From UBA6055 sp965214085 (GTDB taxonomy: Bacteria > Chloroflexota > Anaerolineae > Aggregatilineales > Phototrophicaceae), in the NCBI GenBank assembly GCA_965214085.1, contig OZ243937.1, positions 1,984,001 through 2,048,000 on the forward strand: a DNA stretch of 64,000 nucleotides, written 5' to 3'. Positions 34,066 through 42,456 of the stretch are shown in pieces; position 1 is the first letter of the stretch; every line of letters begins with the position of its first letter. Made by a program: the position numbers and the translations under genes. Below the pieces are notes generated by a model. That model was not told the origin of the DNA and did no database searches. It worked only from the letters and a program-made list of their open reading frames with translations.

Positions 34066-36834
34066 ATGCACGGCGAGCTAATCGCCCTTGACCTCGAAAC
34101 CACTGGGCTAAACCCGTCAAGCGATGAAATCATTGAAGTTGGGCTGGCTCGTTTTCGCGACGGCGAGGTGGTGGAGGTGTATCAATCGCTGGTAAAGCCG
34201 TCGCTTCCGATCCCGTCAGATATCACGCATTTGACCAACATCCATCAGGAAGATGTCGATGACGCGCCTGGCATCGATGAAATCCTGCCGGCAATGCGTA
34301 GCTTCTTCGCCGACACGACGGTAATCGCGCACAATGTCGGCTTCGATCGTTCCTTCTTGCGCAAACATGATCTGCTAGCGCGGAACGACGCCATCGATAC
34401 TTTTGAACTGGCGTCGATCGTTTTGCCCTCCGCGCCGCGCTACAGCTTGGGCAGTTTGGTTTCGCAACTTGATATCAATCTCGAGCGGGCGCATCGCGCG
34501 CTTGACGACGCTGTCGCCACCGGGCATCTATATTGGCGCTTGTGGCAGAAGCTTTGTACGATGCCGTCAGCGATGCTGGCGGAAATCATCCGCGCCGGCG
34601 CTGGGCTGGACTGGGGCTTGCGCGCCGTCTTTCAGTCCGCGTTGGACCAGAGCGTCCGCAATGTCGTGCCGCAGCGCCCGATCTTGCCCTTTCTGCCCGA
34701 GCGCCTGGATGCGCCGCCGCTTGCGTTGGGCAATGCGCGGCATGATCCGCTAGAGCCGGCCGCGATTGGCGCGATATTCGGCGCGAACGGCAGGCTGGCA
34801 TCTGACTTCGGCGATTACGAAGTCCGCGACGAGCAGTTGCGTATGGCGCATGAAGTGACAGCCGCGCTGAACCAGGGCGAGCATCTCATGCTTGAAGCGG
34901 GCACAGGCACCGGCAAATCGCTGGCCTATCTCGTCCCAGCCGCGCTTTGGGCGCTGCAGAACGACCAACGTGTTACCGTGTCGACCAATACGATCAATCT
35001 ACAAGAGCAGCTATTGGGCAAGGACATTCCCCAGCTGCGTAATGCCGTTGGCGGCGGGTTAAGAGCTGCGCTAATGAAGGGCCGCGGCAATTATCTGTGC
35101 CCGCGCCGCTTACAGACTCTGCGCCGGCGCAAGCCCGCGAATCTTGACGAATTGCGGACACTGGCGAAGATCCTGCTCTGGCTGCAGGAGAGCGATTCCG
35201 GCGACCGCGGCGAGATTACCTTACGGGCCGGCGAGTGGGCTGTCTGGTCGCGGCTCAGCGCGCAAGACGAAGGCTGCTCCAGCTCACGCTGCGTCAGCGA
35301 GATGGATGGCGTTTGTCCCTATCACCGGGCGCGCCAACGCGCGGAGCGGGCGCACATCGTCATCACCAATCACGCGCTGCTAATCGCCGATGCCCGCATC
35401 GATAATCGCGCCTTGCCTGCTTACGGCAACCTCATCGTGGACGAAGCGCACCACCTTGAAGACGCCATCACCAGTGGCTTGACGCGCCACATCGATCAGA
35501 CGCAGATACTCTCCCGGCTGCGTGATTTGGGTAATAGAAGCGCTGGCGTATTAGGCGAGCTGCTGGGCGCCGGGCGTAAATTCTTCCCGTCAACCGAAAC
35601 TGAGCGCTTGTCCGTATTCATTGACAGCATCGACGAAACGGTCGAGTTGATGAGGCGTTTCATTCGTCAGTACTTCCGGGCATTGCACGACTTCGCTTCC
35701 AACCAAAGAGCCGACAACCGTTACGCCATGCGACTGCTGAATTCGCATCGCGACGCGGGCGATTTCGCCGCGGTCTCGGCGGCCTGGAAACATCTGGGCG
35801 CCTATTTGCTGGCGGTCACCGATGCCTTGGAGCGCCTCTGCAGCGCCTTGCCGCGTTATGCCGAGTATGACATGCCAGGCTTCCCCGACATCAGCAGCGA
35901 AATCAATGGCAGCCGACGTTATCTGGCTGATTTGCATGAACAATTGGAAGGTTTTACACAGACGCCGGACGCCAAGTCCGTGTACTCGCTAACTGCCGGC
36001 GAGAGAGCCCTGCGCCTTTCGCTGCAGATTGCGCCGCTCCATGTGGGCCCGATGATGGAAGAATATCTGAATCAGCGCATGGAGAGCATCATCCTGACCA
36101 GCGCCACGCTGCAGACCCAGGACAACTTCGACCATATAAAGGAACGGCTGCATTCGGAGGGCTTCACGTCGATCGCGGTTGGCTCTCCCTTTGACTACAA
36201 GCAATCCACGTTGGTATACGTCCCGCAAGACATCCCGGAACCAAAAGCGCATCGCGACTACCAGCGCATGGTTGGGCGCGGCGTCATTGAGTTGGCGGAC
36301 GCGCTCGACGGGCGTATGCTGGTGCTGTTCACCAGTTACGCTCAACTGCGCGAGGTATCCAAAGCGATTACGCCGCGGCTGACGCTGGGCGATATCAACG
36401 TATATGACCAGAGCTTCGGGGCTAGCCGCGACGCCCTGCTTGACAGCTTCATGAAGGCAGACAAAGCGGTGCTCATGGGCACACGCAGTTTTTGGGAGGG
36501 CATCGATATCCCCGGCGACGACTTGAGCGCGGTCGTTATCACCAAGCTGCCTTTTGCTGTGCCTAGCGATCCAGTCTTCGCGGCGCGCAGCGAGACCTAC
36601 AGCCGTTCGTTTCAGCAATACGCCGTGCCAGACGCCATCTTGCGCTTTCGGCAAGGCTTCGGACGTTTGATCCGCCGGCGGACTGACCGCGGGGTTGTCG
36701 CGATATTCGACAGCCGAGTCATCAGCAAGTCTTACGGCGCCAGCTTTCTTGAATCCTTGCCGGATTGCACAGTACAATACGGTGCCTTGGACAAGCTGCC
36801 GGCTGTCGCATCGCGCTGGATCAAGCAAGGGTAA
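34066..36834 (+). CDS. dinG: DEDD exonuclease - DinG-type helicase fusion
   Basis: About 922 residues from ATG 34066 (GGGAGG five bases upstream). Residues 1-170 are a PolC/DnaQ-type 3'-5' exonuclease (ALDLETTGL, HNVGFDRSFL, HRALDDAVAT). The rest is an XPD/DinG superfamily 2 helicase: Walker A EAGTGTGKS, four Cys of an iron-sulfur cluster (LCPRR, GCSSSRC, VCPYHR), VDEAHHLED, late motif RFRQGFGRLIRR. Firmicutes DinG proteins have the same exonuclease-helicase plan but often lack the cluster cysteines, which are present here. Role in DNA repair. Confidence 0.93.
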   Translation: MHGELIALDLETTGLNPSSDEIIEVGLARFRDGEVVEVYQSLVKPSLPIPSDITHLTNIHQEDVDDAPGIDEILPAMRSFFADTTVIAHNVGFDRSFLRKHDLLARNDAIDTFELASIVLPSAPRYSLGSLVSQLDINLERAHRALDDAVATGHLYWRLWQKLCTMPSAMLAEIIRAGAGLDWGLRAVFQSALDQSVRNVVPQRPILPFLPERLDAPPLALGNARHDPLEPAAIGAIFGANGRLASDFGDYEVRDEQLRMAHEVTAALNQGEHLMLEAGTGTGKSLAYLVPAALWALQNDQRVTVSTNTINLQEQLLGKDIPQLRNAVGGGLRAALMKGRGNYLCPRRLQTLRRRKPANLDELRTLAKILLWLQESDSGDRGEITLRAGEWAVWSRLSAQDEGCSSSRCVSEMDGVCPYHRARQRAERAHIVITNHALLIADARIDNRALPAYGNLIVDEAHHLEDAITSGLTRHIDQTQILSRLRDLGNRSAGVLGELLGAGRKFFPSTETERLSVFIDSIDETVELMRRFIRQYFRALHDFASNQRADNRYAMRLLNSHRDAGDFAAVSAAWKHLGAYLLAVTDALERLCSALPRYAEYDMPGFPDISSEINGSRRYLADLHEQLEGFTQTPDAKSVYSLTAGERALRLSLQIAPLHVGPMMEEYLNQRMESIILTSATLQTQDNFDHIKERLHSEGFTSIAVGSPFDYKQSTLVYVPQDIPEPKAHRDYQRMVGRGVIELADALDGRMLVLFTSYAQLREVSKAITPRLTLGDINVYDQSFGASRDALLDSFMKADKAVLMGTRSFWEGIDIPGDDLSAVVITKLPFAVPSDPVFAARSETYSRSFQQYAVPDAILRFRQGFGRLIRRRTDRGVVAIFDSRVISKSYGASFLESLPDCTVQYGALDKLPAVASRWIKQG

Positions 36835-36843
36835 GCGACCAAA

Positions 36844-37191
36844 ATGAAAACGCCCGCCGGGCGAGAGTGCCCGCACTATTACTCCGACTTCAACCGGCAT
36901 ACCCGTGATGTGGAAGAGTGTCGGCTGGCGAATAACAATCCCGACTCAGAGAATTGGCATCCTAAGGATTGCGCCAAGTGCCCGGTGCCGGACATCGTAT
37001 TGGCGAACGCCAGCCCCGATACCCAACTTGTGCTGACCATTAAGGCGGGTTTCCTAGGGCTGATGCGGCGCGTGGAGGTTGAGGCCATCTGCTTAAGAAA
37101 CGGCGAAAAAGTTGATCCCTACGTAGGCTGTCCGGACGATCACCCCGGGCTGGATATTTTCCGGCAAGCCATGGAAGCTGGCGATGATTAA
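36844..37191 (+). CDS. Cys-rich conserved hypothetical protein
   Basis: 115 residues with Cys at ECPHYYSDF, EECRL, DCAKCPVPDI, AICLRN and VGCPDDH. The first four (positions 9, 26, 43, 46) could form a metal site. Begins ten bases after dinG and overlaps the HAD gene by eight bases, so it is part of one transcription unit. No domain name is recognised. Confidence 0.7.
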   Translation: MKTPAGRECPHYYSDFNRHTRDVEECRLANNNPDSENWHPKDCAKCPVPDIVLANASPDTQLVLTIKAGFLGLMRRVEVEAICLRNGEKVDPYVGCPDDHPGLDIFRQAMEAGDD

Positions 37192-38350
37192 GGCAGTATT
37201 GCTCGACCTAGACAATACGCTGCTGGATAATCCCGACAGGCGCTGGGCGCAAACTTTCCGCCAGGGATGGGACCAGCACTTTGCAGCCCGGTACGGCATC
37301 AGGCAAGCCGCCGACGCCTTGCGGGGCGCTATGGCTCGGCTCAATGAAGGCAGCGGCGACAACTGTCTCTTCGTGGCGGATCTGCTTCATGACGAGTTGA
37401 GCCGCAGACTGTCGCTATCCCCCGAAGAGCTGTCCCGCGCGCTTGCTGAATTTTACGCGGCGCCCTACCACAGCTTCAGAGAGACCACGGCGCCAATAGA
37501 CGGGGCGGCAGCGCTAGTAGCAGAATTGCTCGATCAGAAGCTGCTGGTGGCAATCGCGACCAACCCCCTCTTCCCGGAATCGGCTACGGTCGCGCGTATT
37601 GTTTGGGCGGGCTTGGGCGACTATATCGACGACTTTGCCTTCGTCACCAACAGCGAAAACATGCACTATGCCAAACCCAATCCGGCCTATTACGCCGAGA
37701 CCATAGCGCGGGTGGGCGTCGAACCAGACGAAGCGCTGGTCGTCGGCGACAGCCTGACAAACGACATTATGCCGGCGCAGTCGCTGGGGATACAGGCCTG
37801 GCAAGTCGACGCAGTATTTGGGCTGGGCGCGGTACTGGATTGCGTTCGGCGACCGCATTGGACAAATGTATTTCAGCCCGGCGAGATGACGCCGCAGACG
37901 CTGCCGGTTCAGTTCGCCGGCAACATGGCAGCCTTATGCGGCCTCTTGGCCGTAGTTAAGCACCATCAGTGGCTGCAGCGCCCGGATCCGGCCGAGTGGT
38001 CGATCTTGCAGATTCTTTGCCATTTGTGGCGCGCGGAGACCGAAGTGCATCAGCAGCGGCTGCGTACGATCCTGGAGGAAGACAATCCTTTTATCCCCTC
38101 GCTGCCGCCGCCCGGGCCGGATATTCCCGAATGCCATGACGACGGCATGGAAGTCTTCGAGCGATTTCGCGCCCAGCGTCAACAGACCATGGCCATGCTG
38201 GCTGCGCTTGGCGCGGACGACTGGCGCCGCCCAGCCAGACACAGTATCTTTGGCTTGACGAACCTGCTGGAGATGGCCTATTTCACCGCCCAACATGATC
38301 GCCTGCACATCACGCAGCTGTGTCAAACTTTGGGCAAATGCGCGGATTAG
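37184..38350 (+). CDS. HAD-family hydrolase fused to a DinB-like domain
   Basis: 388 residues. The N-terminal ~225 are a HAD phosphatase of the subfamily I type: catalytic DLDNTLLDN, ATNPLFP, KPNPAYY and GDSLTNDI all in order. The C-terminal ~160 look like a DinB/YfiT four-helix bundle: EWSILQILCHLWRAETEVHQ near the start and QHDRLHITQL at the end supply the His residues typical of that metal-binding fold. Such a fusion is unusual. Substrate unknown. Confidence 0.8.
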   Translation: MIKAVLLDLDNTLLDNPDRRWAQTFRQGWDQHFAARYGIRQAADALRGAMARLNEGSGDNCLFVADLLHDELSRRLSLSPEELSRALAEFYAAPYHSFRETTAPIDGAAALVAELLDQKLLVAIATNPLFPESATVARIVWAGLGDYIDDFAFVTNSENMHYAKPNPAYYAETIARVGVEPDEALVVGDSLTNDIMPAQSLGIQAWQVDAVFGLGAVLDCVRRPHWTNVFQPGEMTPQTLPVQFAGNMAALCGLLAVVKHHQWLQRPDPAEWSILQILCHLWRAETEVHQQRLRTILEEDNPFIPSLPPPGPDIPECHDDGMEVFERFRAQRQQTMAMLAALGADDWRRPARHSIFGLTNLLEMAYFTAQHDRLHITQLCQTLGKCAD

Positions 38351-38359
38351 GCAGCGCTT

Positions 38360-38625
38360 AGGGCAGGCGCTTCAAAATGACAGCGGCTGAAAAGGTGGAA
38401 ATGTAAACAGAAAATCAACTACAGAGGGCTCAGAGCGCACAGAGCAATAAAACAATATGTGTTCATGTCATATTTGCACTGTGATTTGTGGTGACAAAAC
38501 ACGTTTCGCTAGTGATTGTTGCTTATTCCATGCCGCAGATTTAGTAGAATTGTCGTCTAAACTCAATAAAACTCTGTGCCTCTGTGCCTCTGTGGTAAAA
38601 TTTTTTTGAAGCGATTGCCCTGCAG
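38360..38625. repeat. Palindromic intergenic element (copy 4)
   Basis: Left end GGGCAGGCGCTTCAAAATGA, then ACTACAGAGGGCTCAGAGCG, a ~120-base centre, then CTCTGTGCCTCTGTGCCTCT and right end TTGAAGCGATTGCCCTGCAG. The two ends are inverted copies. It fills the gene-free gap 38351-38716 together with the promoter of the next gene. Confidence 0.75.
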
Positions 38626-38641
38626 GCGGCGCTGAATTACG

Positions 38642-38669
38642 TTGAAGAAAGTCGTATTTACAGTACAAT
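38642..38669 (+). promoter_or_regulatory. Probable promoter of the polyprenyl synthase gene
   Basis: TTGAAG (38642-38647) and TACAAT (38664-38669), spacer 16, 47 bases before the ATG at 38717 and 16 bases after the end of the palindromic element. Confidence 0.5.
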
Positions 38670-38716
38670 ACATTTAGATGATTCTAAACTTCACAATCCT
38701 TGAACTGGAGCGGCAG

Positions 38717-39664
38717 ATGAAAGGCACAGCGGCGGGATCGGCAGTCTTCCGGCAAGGCGTGGACGAAGGGCTGGCGGAAGTCGAGCGCGCCATGCTTGAT
38801 GTGACTGACAGCCAGATCGATATCTTGCGCGCTGCCAGCCGCCACATCCTCAGCGCCGGCGGCAAACGCATTCGACCGCGCCTCTTGCTGCTGACGTATA
38901 TGGCTTTGGGAGGCTGCGACCTGGAGCGTGTTGCTCGACCGGCGGCGGCGGTTGAACTCATGCACACTGCGAGCGTGGTACACGACGACATCAATGATCA
39001 CGGCATCATGCGCCGCGGCCGGCCATCCGTAAATGCTACCTGGGGCCGTACCTTCGCCCTGCTTACGGGCGATTTTCTGTTCACTGCGGTATACGAATTG
39101 ATGGCGCCCTACGGCGACTTAAACCTGGACCTGGCCCAAGCCGCCACCGCTTTGGTCGAGGGAGAAACCTTGCAGGCGAGCGCCGTCAAAGAGAATGAAT
39201 TTACGCGAGTGGTCTATATGCGCGTCATCGCGTTGAAGACCGCTGCGCTTTTCCGCGCCGCCGCCGCCATCGGCGCCAAGCTGGCTGATGCGGGTCAGCG
39301 TGAAATCGAGGCGCTCTCCAATTTTGGCTTCAACCTGGGCCTGGCTTTTCAGATTGTCGACGACATCCTGGATCTCATTGCCGACGAAGAGAGCTTGGGC
39401 AAAACCGCGGGCATCGATATGGACCAGGGGCGCGGCGTGGCCGTAGCCTTGGGCGCAGACAACGGAAATGGCAACGTTGCTGCGGCGGACCCGATGGCTG
39501 CCATCAAGCGCAAAATGCTGGAAGGCGACACGATCGTAAAGGCTCGGCAGCAGGCGGATTTGCTGATCGAAGAGGCCATCGACCGCCTGGACGTTCTGGA
39601 CGAGACGCCGGCCAAACAAGCGCTGGTTGAACTGGCGCGCCTGGTGACCGACCGCGACCGCTAA
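38717..39664 (+). CDS. Polyprenyl diphosphate synthase
   Basis: Trans-isoprenyl chain elongation enzyme (IspB/IdsA family) making quinone or carrier-lipid side chains. About 315 residues from ATG 38717, with GGAG six bases before it. GGKRIRPRL, first Asp-rich motif DDINDHGIMRRG, second DDILDLIADEE, and GKTAGID. The chain length cannot be fixed by eye, though Met-His residues before the first motif (ELMHTASVVHDD) fit a medium-chain enzyme. A possible terminator lies in the gap to nnr. Confidence 0.93.
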   Translation: MKGTAAGSAVFRQGVDEGLAEVERAMLDVTDSQIDILRAASRHILSAGGKRIRPRLLLLTYMALGGCDLERVARPAAAVELMHTASVVHDDINDHGIMRRGRPSVNATWGRTFALLTGDFLFTAVYELMAPYGDLNLDLAQAATALVEGETLQASAVKENEFTRVVYMRVIALKTAALFRAAAAIGAKLADAGQREIEALSNFGFNLGLAFQIVDDILDLIADEESLGKTAGIDMDQGRGVAVALGADNGNGNVAAADPMAAIKRKMLEGDTIVKARQQADLLIEEAIDRLDVLDETPAKQALVELARLVTDRDR

Positions 39665-39687
39665 ACCGATTCTCGTGATTGTCAGCG

Positions 39688-39725
39688 AGACGTGTATCAT
39701 AAAGATGCGCGTCTTTTTGTTTTTG
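39688..39725 (+). terminator. Possible terminator after the polyprenyl synthase
   Basis: AGACG at 39688 can pair with CGTCT at 39710, or AAAGA with TCTTT around TGCGCG, followed by TTTTTGTTTTTG. The stem is short, so the call is weak. Confidence 0.35.
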
Positions 39726-39741
39726 CAGCGCGGGAGCAATC

Positions 39742-41364
39742 GTGATTAAAGTAGCGACAGTATCTGAGTTGCGCAAGATTGAAGCCGCGGCCAACCGCTC
39801 GATCATGAGTTACGCGCAAATGATGGTCAATGCCGGCCAAGACGCCAGCGCCTGCCTGCAGCGTAGATGCGACATCACGTCAGAGACCAGGATTCTGTTC
39901 CTGATCGGGAAAGGCAACAATGGCGGCGACGGCTTGGTCATGGCTCATGATCTGGCGCGGAATACCGCGGCCGATATTCGCCTGTATCTGCTACAGCCTC
40001 GGGATCTTGACGAGTTGCCGCTTGAAGATGCGGCGCTCGAAGGGCTCGCGGCCACTGCGCTTTATGATGACCGCGACAAGACCCAACTGACGCGGTGGGC
40101 TCGCGAAGCGGACATAATTGTTGACGCTGTCTTCGGCATTGGCGCGCGTTTGACTTTGGGCGGCGAAGCAGCCGCTGCCCTCCAATGCGTAAAAGACTGC
40201 CTGCGCATGATATCCCAAGGCGAGCGGGCCGATGTGGTCATGCCGACGCAGCCGGAGCCCGAGCATGGCGCTGGCCAACCTTTTGTATTTGCCATCGACT
40301 GCCCTAGCGGAGTCGACTGCGATAGCGGTAGAGCCGACCCGGCGACATTGGCCGCGGACCTCACCATAACTTTCATCGCGGCGAAACCGGGTCAGTTCGT
40401 TTTCCCGGCGGCTGGTTTTGTCGGCGAGCTCGTCATTGCGCGCATCGGTCTCCCGGACGACATGCCGGAGCTGCAGTGGCTATCGGCAAGCGTAGTCGAC
40501 GGCGCGCTGGCTGGGTCGCTGTTGCCCGGGCGTCCGCTGGACGGGCACAAAGGCACGTTTGGCAAAGTTATGCTGGCGGTCGGCTCAGCCAATTACATCG
40601 GGGCAGCGGCGCTAGCTGGTGAATCAGCCGGCCGCGCTGGCGCTGGGCTTGTCACCATCGCCGCCACAAGCCAGGTCATCGACATCGTAGCGAGCGGGCT
40701 GCGCGAACCAACCTGGCTGCCGCTCCCGGATGCGCAAGGCGCTATAGACGAGGCTGCTTGCGCAACGCTGGCCGAGTCGGCGGCAGCCTACAACGCGCTG
40801 CTGATTGGCTGCGGCTTAGGTCTGCACGAGTCCACACGCGCTTTTGTAGGGAGTCTTATCCAGGCCGCCTCGCTGCCGCCGCTGATTATCGACGCCGATG
40901 CCTTGAATGCGCTCAGTTCAACACAGGAATGGTGGCAGCTCTTGCCAGCAGATACGATCATCACGCCGCATAGCGGAGAGATGGCCCGCCTGACCGGGCT
41001 CGCGCTGGCAGAGATTAACGCCGATCGCTGGCGTATCGCGCGCCGCTACGCAGAAGCCTGGGGCTTGGTCCTGGTGTTAAAAGGCGCCCATACGATTGTC
41101 GCGGCGCCGGACGGCCGCACTAGCGTCAATCCATTTAAGACAGATGCGCTGGCCACTGCCGGCACGGGCGATGTCCTGGCCGGTTTGATCGCCGGTATCC
41201 GAGCGCAGGGCGTCAGTGCCTACGACAGCGCGCGACTCGGCGTCTACGTTCATGCGCTAGCCGGCTGCATCGCTGCTGACACCATCAAAAGCAGCCGCAG
41301 CGTTATCGCCGGCGATCTGCTCGAGGCTCTGGGCCGCGCGTTTGACCAGATCGAGCGCAGCTAG
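39742..41364 (+). CDS. nnr: Bifunctional NAD(P)H-hydrate epimerase / ADP-dependent dehydratase
   Basis: Repairs hydrated NAD(P)H. 540 residues, GTG start with GGGAG upstream. N-terminal epimerase domain (about 1-225) with LIGKGNNGGDGLVMA, DAVFGIG and AIDCPSGVDCDSG; C-terminal dehydratase domain (about 240-535) with HKGTFGKVMLAVGS, ITPHSGEMARLTG, VLKGAHTIV and the nucleotide loop ATAGTGDVLAGLI. Both domains look complete. Confidence 0.95.
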   Translation: MIKVATVSELRKIEAAANRSIMSYAQMMVNAGQDASACLQRRCDITSETRILFLIGKGNNGGDGLVMAHDLARNTAADIRLYLLQPRDLDELPLEDAALEGLAATALYDDRDKTQLTRWAREADIIVDAVFGIGARLTLGGEAAAALQCVKDCLRMISQGERADVVMPTQPEPEHGAGQPFVFAIDCPSGVDCDSGRADPATLAADLTITFIAAKPGQFVFPAAGFVGELVIARIGLPDDMPELQWLSASVVDGALAGSLLPGRPLDGHKGTFGKVMLAVGSANYIGAAALAGESAGRAGAGLVTIAATSQVIDIVASGLREPTWLPLPDAQGAIDEAACATLAESAAAYNALLIGCGLGLHESTRAFVGSLIQAASLPPLIIDADALNALSSTQEWWQLLPADTIITPHSGEMARLTGLALAEINADRWRIARRYAEAWGLVLVLKGAHTIVAAPDGRTSVNPFKTDALATAGTGDVLAGLIAGIRAQGVSAYDSARLGVYVHALAGCIAADTIKSSRSVIAGDLLEALGRAFDQIERS

Positions 41365-41368
41365 CTGT

Positions 41369-41587
41369 TTAGCCTCGCTCCTCCAGCCGGGCTTTGGCTT
41401 GCGCTTTGGCGTCATTGATAGCGGCCTTCGTCTCAAGCTCGGCTGTGCCGGCGCCAAACCGCGTCAGATCCCGGCGCCGCACCGCCCCGCGCTTCGTGAC
41501 GCGCAGGGTGGCATAAATCGCGCCGAGAAACATGCCCAGCACGATGCCCGCGAAGGTCGCGTTCTCGTCAAGCTTGGGGGGGCTCAT
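41369..41587 (-). CDS. Small single-pass membrane protein with basic tail
   Basis: 72 residues from ATG 41587, which lies within the end of the upstream gene (20-base overlap). One Gly-rich helix (FAGIVLGMFLGAIYATLRV) then a charged amphipathic C-terminus (ETKAAINDAKAQAKARLEER). It resembles YtxH-like small stress/membrane proteins in layout only. Convergent with nnr. Confidence 0.55.
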   Translation of the reverse strand: MSPPKLDENATFAGIVLGMFLGAIYATLRVTKRGAVRRRDLTRFGAGTAELETKAAINDAKAQAKARLEERG

Positions 41588-42086
41588 CGGTATCAGGCAT
41601 CTTGGCATCGGGCGCTTCCGACATGACGGTCCCACGCAGCAGAATCAATTCGCGCAGGAAGGCCAAGAGACCTGCCAAGAAACTCTTGATTTGAATCACG
41701 GGATCGACGGCATTGCTGTTGATAAATTGCGCGGTCGCCTTACCCAGGCGCGTCGTCTCACGGGCATTGTCCAGAATCGGTTTGACTTCCGACTTCAGCA
41801 TGATGAGGAACCCGGCCACTTGCAGCAGCAACACCGTGACAGCGGCGATAATCAGCAGCGACTCCAGCAGCAGCGCGACCAGCAGCACATCGCGGAAAAT
41901 CTGGATAACCGGCGCCCAGGTAGCGGCCGCGGTCAAAGCAGCGGCCAGCGCGCCGACCAGCAGCAATACGATGAGCAGCAGCAGGATTAGCGCGGCAAGC
42001 TTGATCAGCCGGCCGATATTGACCCCGTCCGACTCGCGCGCCGGAGTCCGCGCCGGTTGGCTGTCGCCAGGCTCGCTTTCAGGCAT
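41568..42086 (-). CDS. Two-helix membrane protein, unknown
   Basis: 172 residues: polar N-terminus, a long Leu-rich first helix (LIKLAALILLLLIVLLLVGA), a second hydrophobic segment (RDVLLVALLLESLLIIAAVT), then an amphipathic region (SEVKPILDNARETTRLGKAT) reminiscent of DUF948/YtxG-type proteins, and a short third hydrophobic stretch. Middle gene of three overlapping or adjacent small membrane-protein genes. Confidence 0.65.
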   Translation of the reverse strand: MPESEPGDSQPARTPARESDGVNIGRLIKLAALILLLLIVLLLVGALAAALTAAATWAPVIQIFRDVLLVALLLESLLIIAAVTVLLLQVAGFLIMLKSEVKPILDNARETTRLGKATAQFINSNAVDPVIQIKSFLAGLLAFLRELILLRGTVMSEAPDAKMPDTDEPPQA

Positions 42087-42089
42087 GGT

Positions 42090-42368
42090 CTAGCGCGGTG
42101 AAACCGACGTGGTCGGCTCGGCGGTCAACATGTGGGCGAAGATCAGCAGCCCGATGGCGCAAATCGAGGCCGGAAGCAGATGAATCACGCCAATCTTAAA
42201 CAGGGTTATGCCCAGGAATCCGCCGATGTATTGGCCAAGCAGGAAGCCGAGCCAACTTGTGACGATGAAAAGCACCATGCGCCGGGCATTGCCGCCCATA
42301 ATCACATGGAATGCCAAGCCGAACATCGTGGCGATAACAAAAGCGAATATGAATATGGGGTTCGGCAT
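42090..42368 (-). CDS. Small three-helix membrane protein, unknown
   Basis: 92 residues from ATG 42368 (MPNPIFIFAFVIATMFGLAF). Three hydrophobic helices with short loops, ending in a polar tail. Its stop is three bases before the next minus-strand gene, suggesting cotranscription. Divergent from the SRPBCC gene. No family recognised. Confidence 0.6.
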   Translation of the reverse strand: MPNPIFIFAFVIATMFGLAFHVIMGGNARRMVLFIVTSWLGFLLGQYIGGFLGITLFKIGVIHLLPASICAIGLLIFAHMLTAEPTTSVSPR

Positions 42369-42456
42369 TGTGCTTGCGATTCGATTCTCGAGTGGTAAAA
42401 TCAAAAGTCAGTGTAGCACAAAGCGTGAATCCAGTCACGCCATAGTGGCAAAAGCC

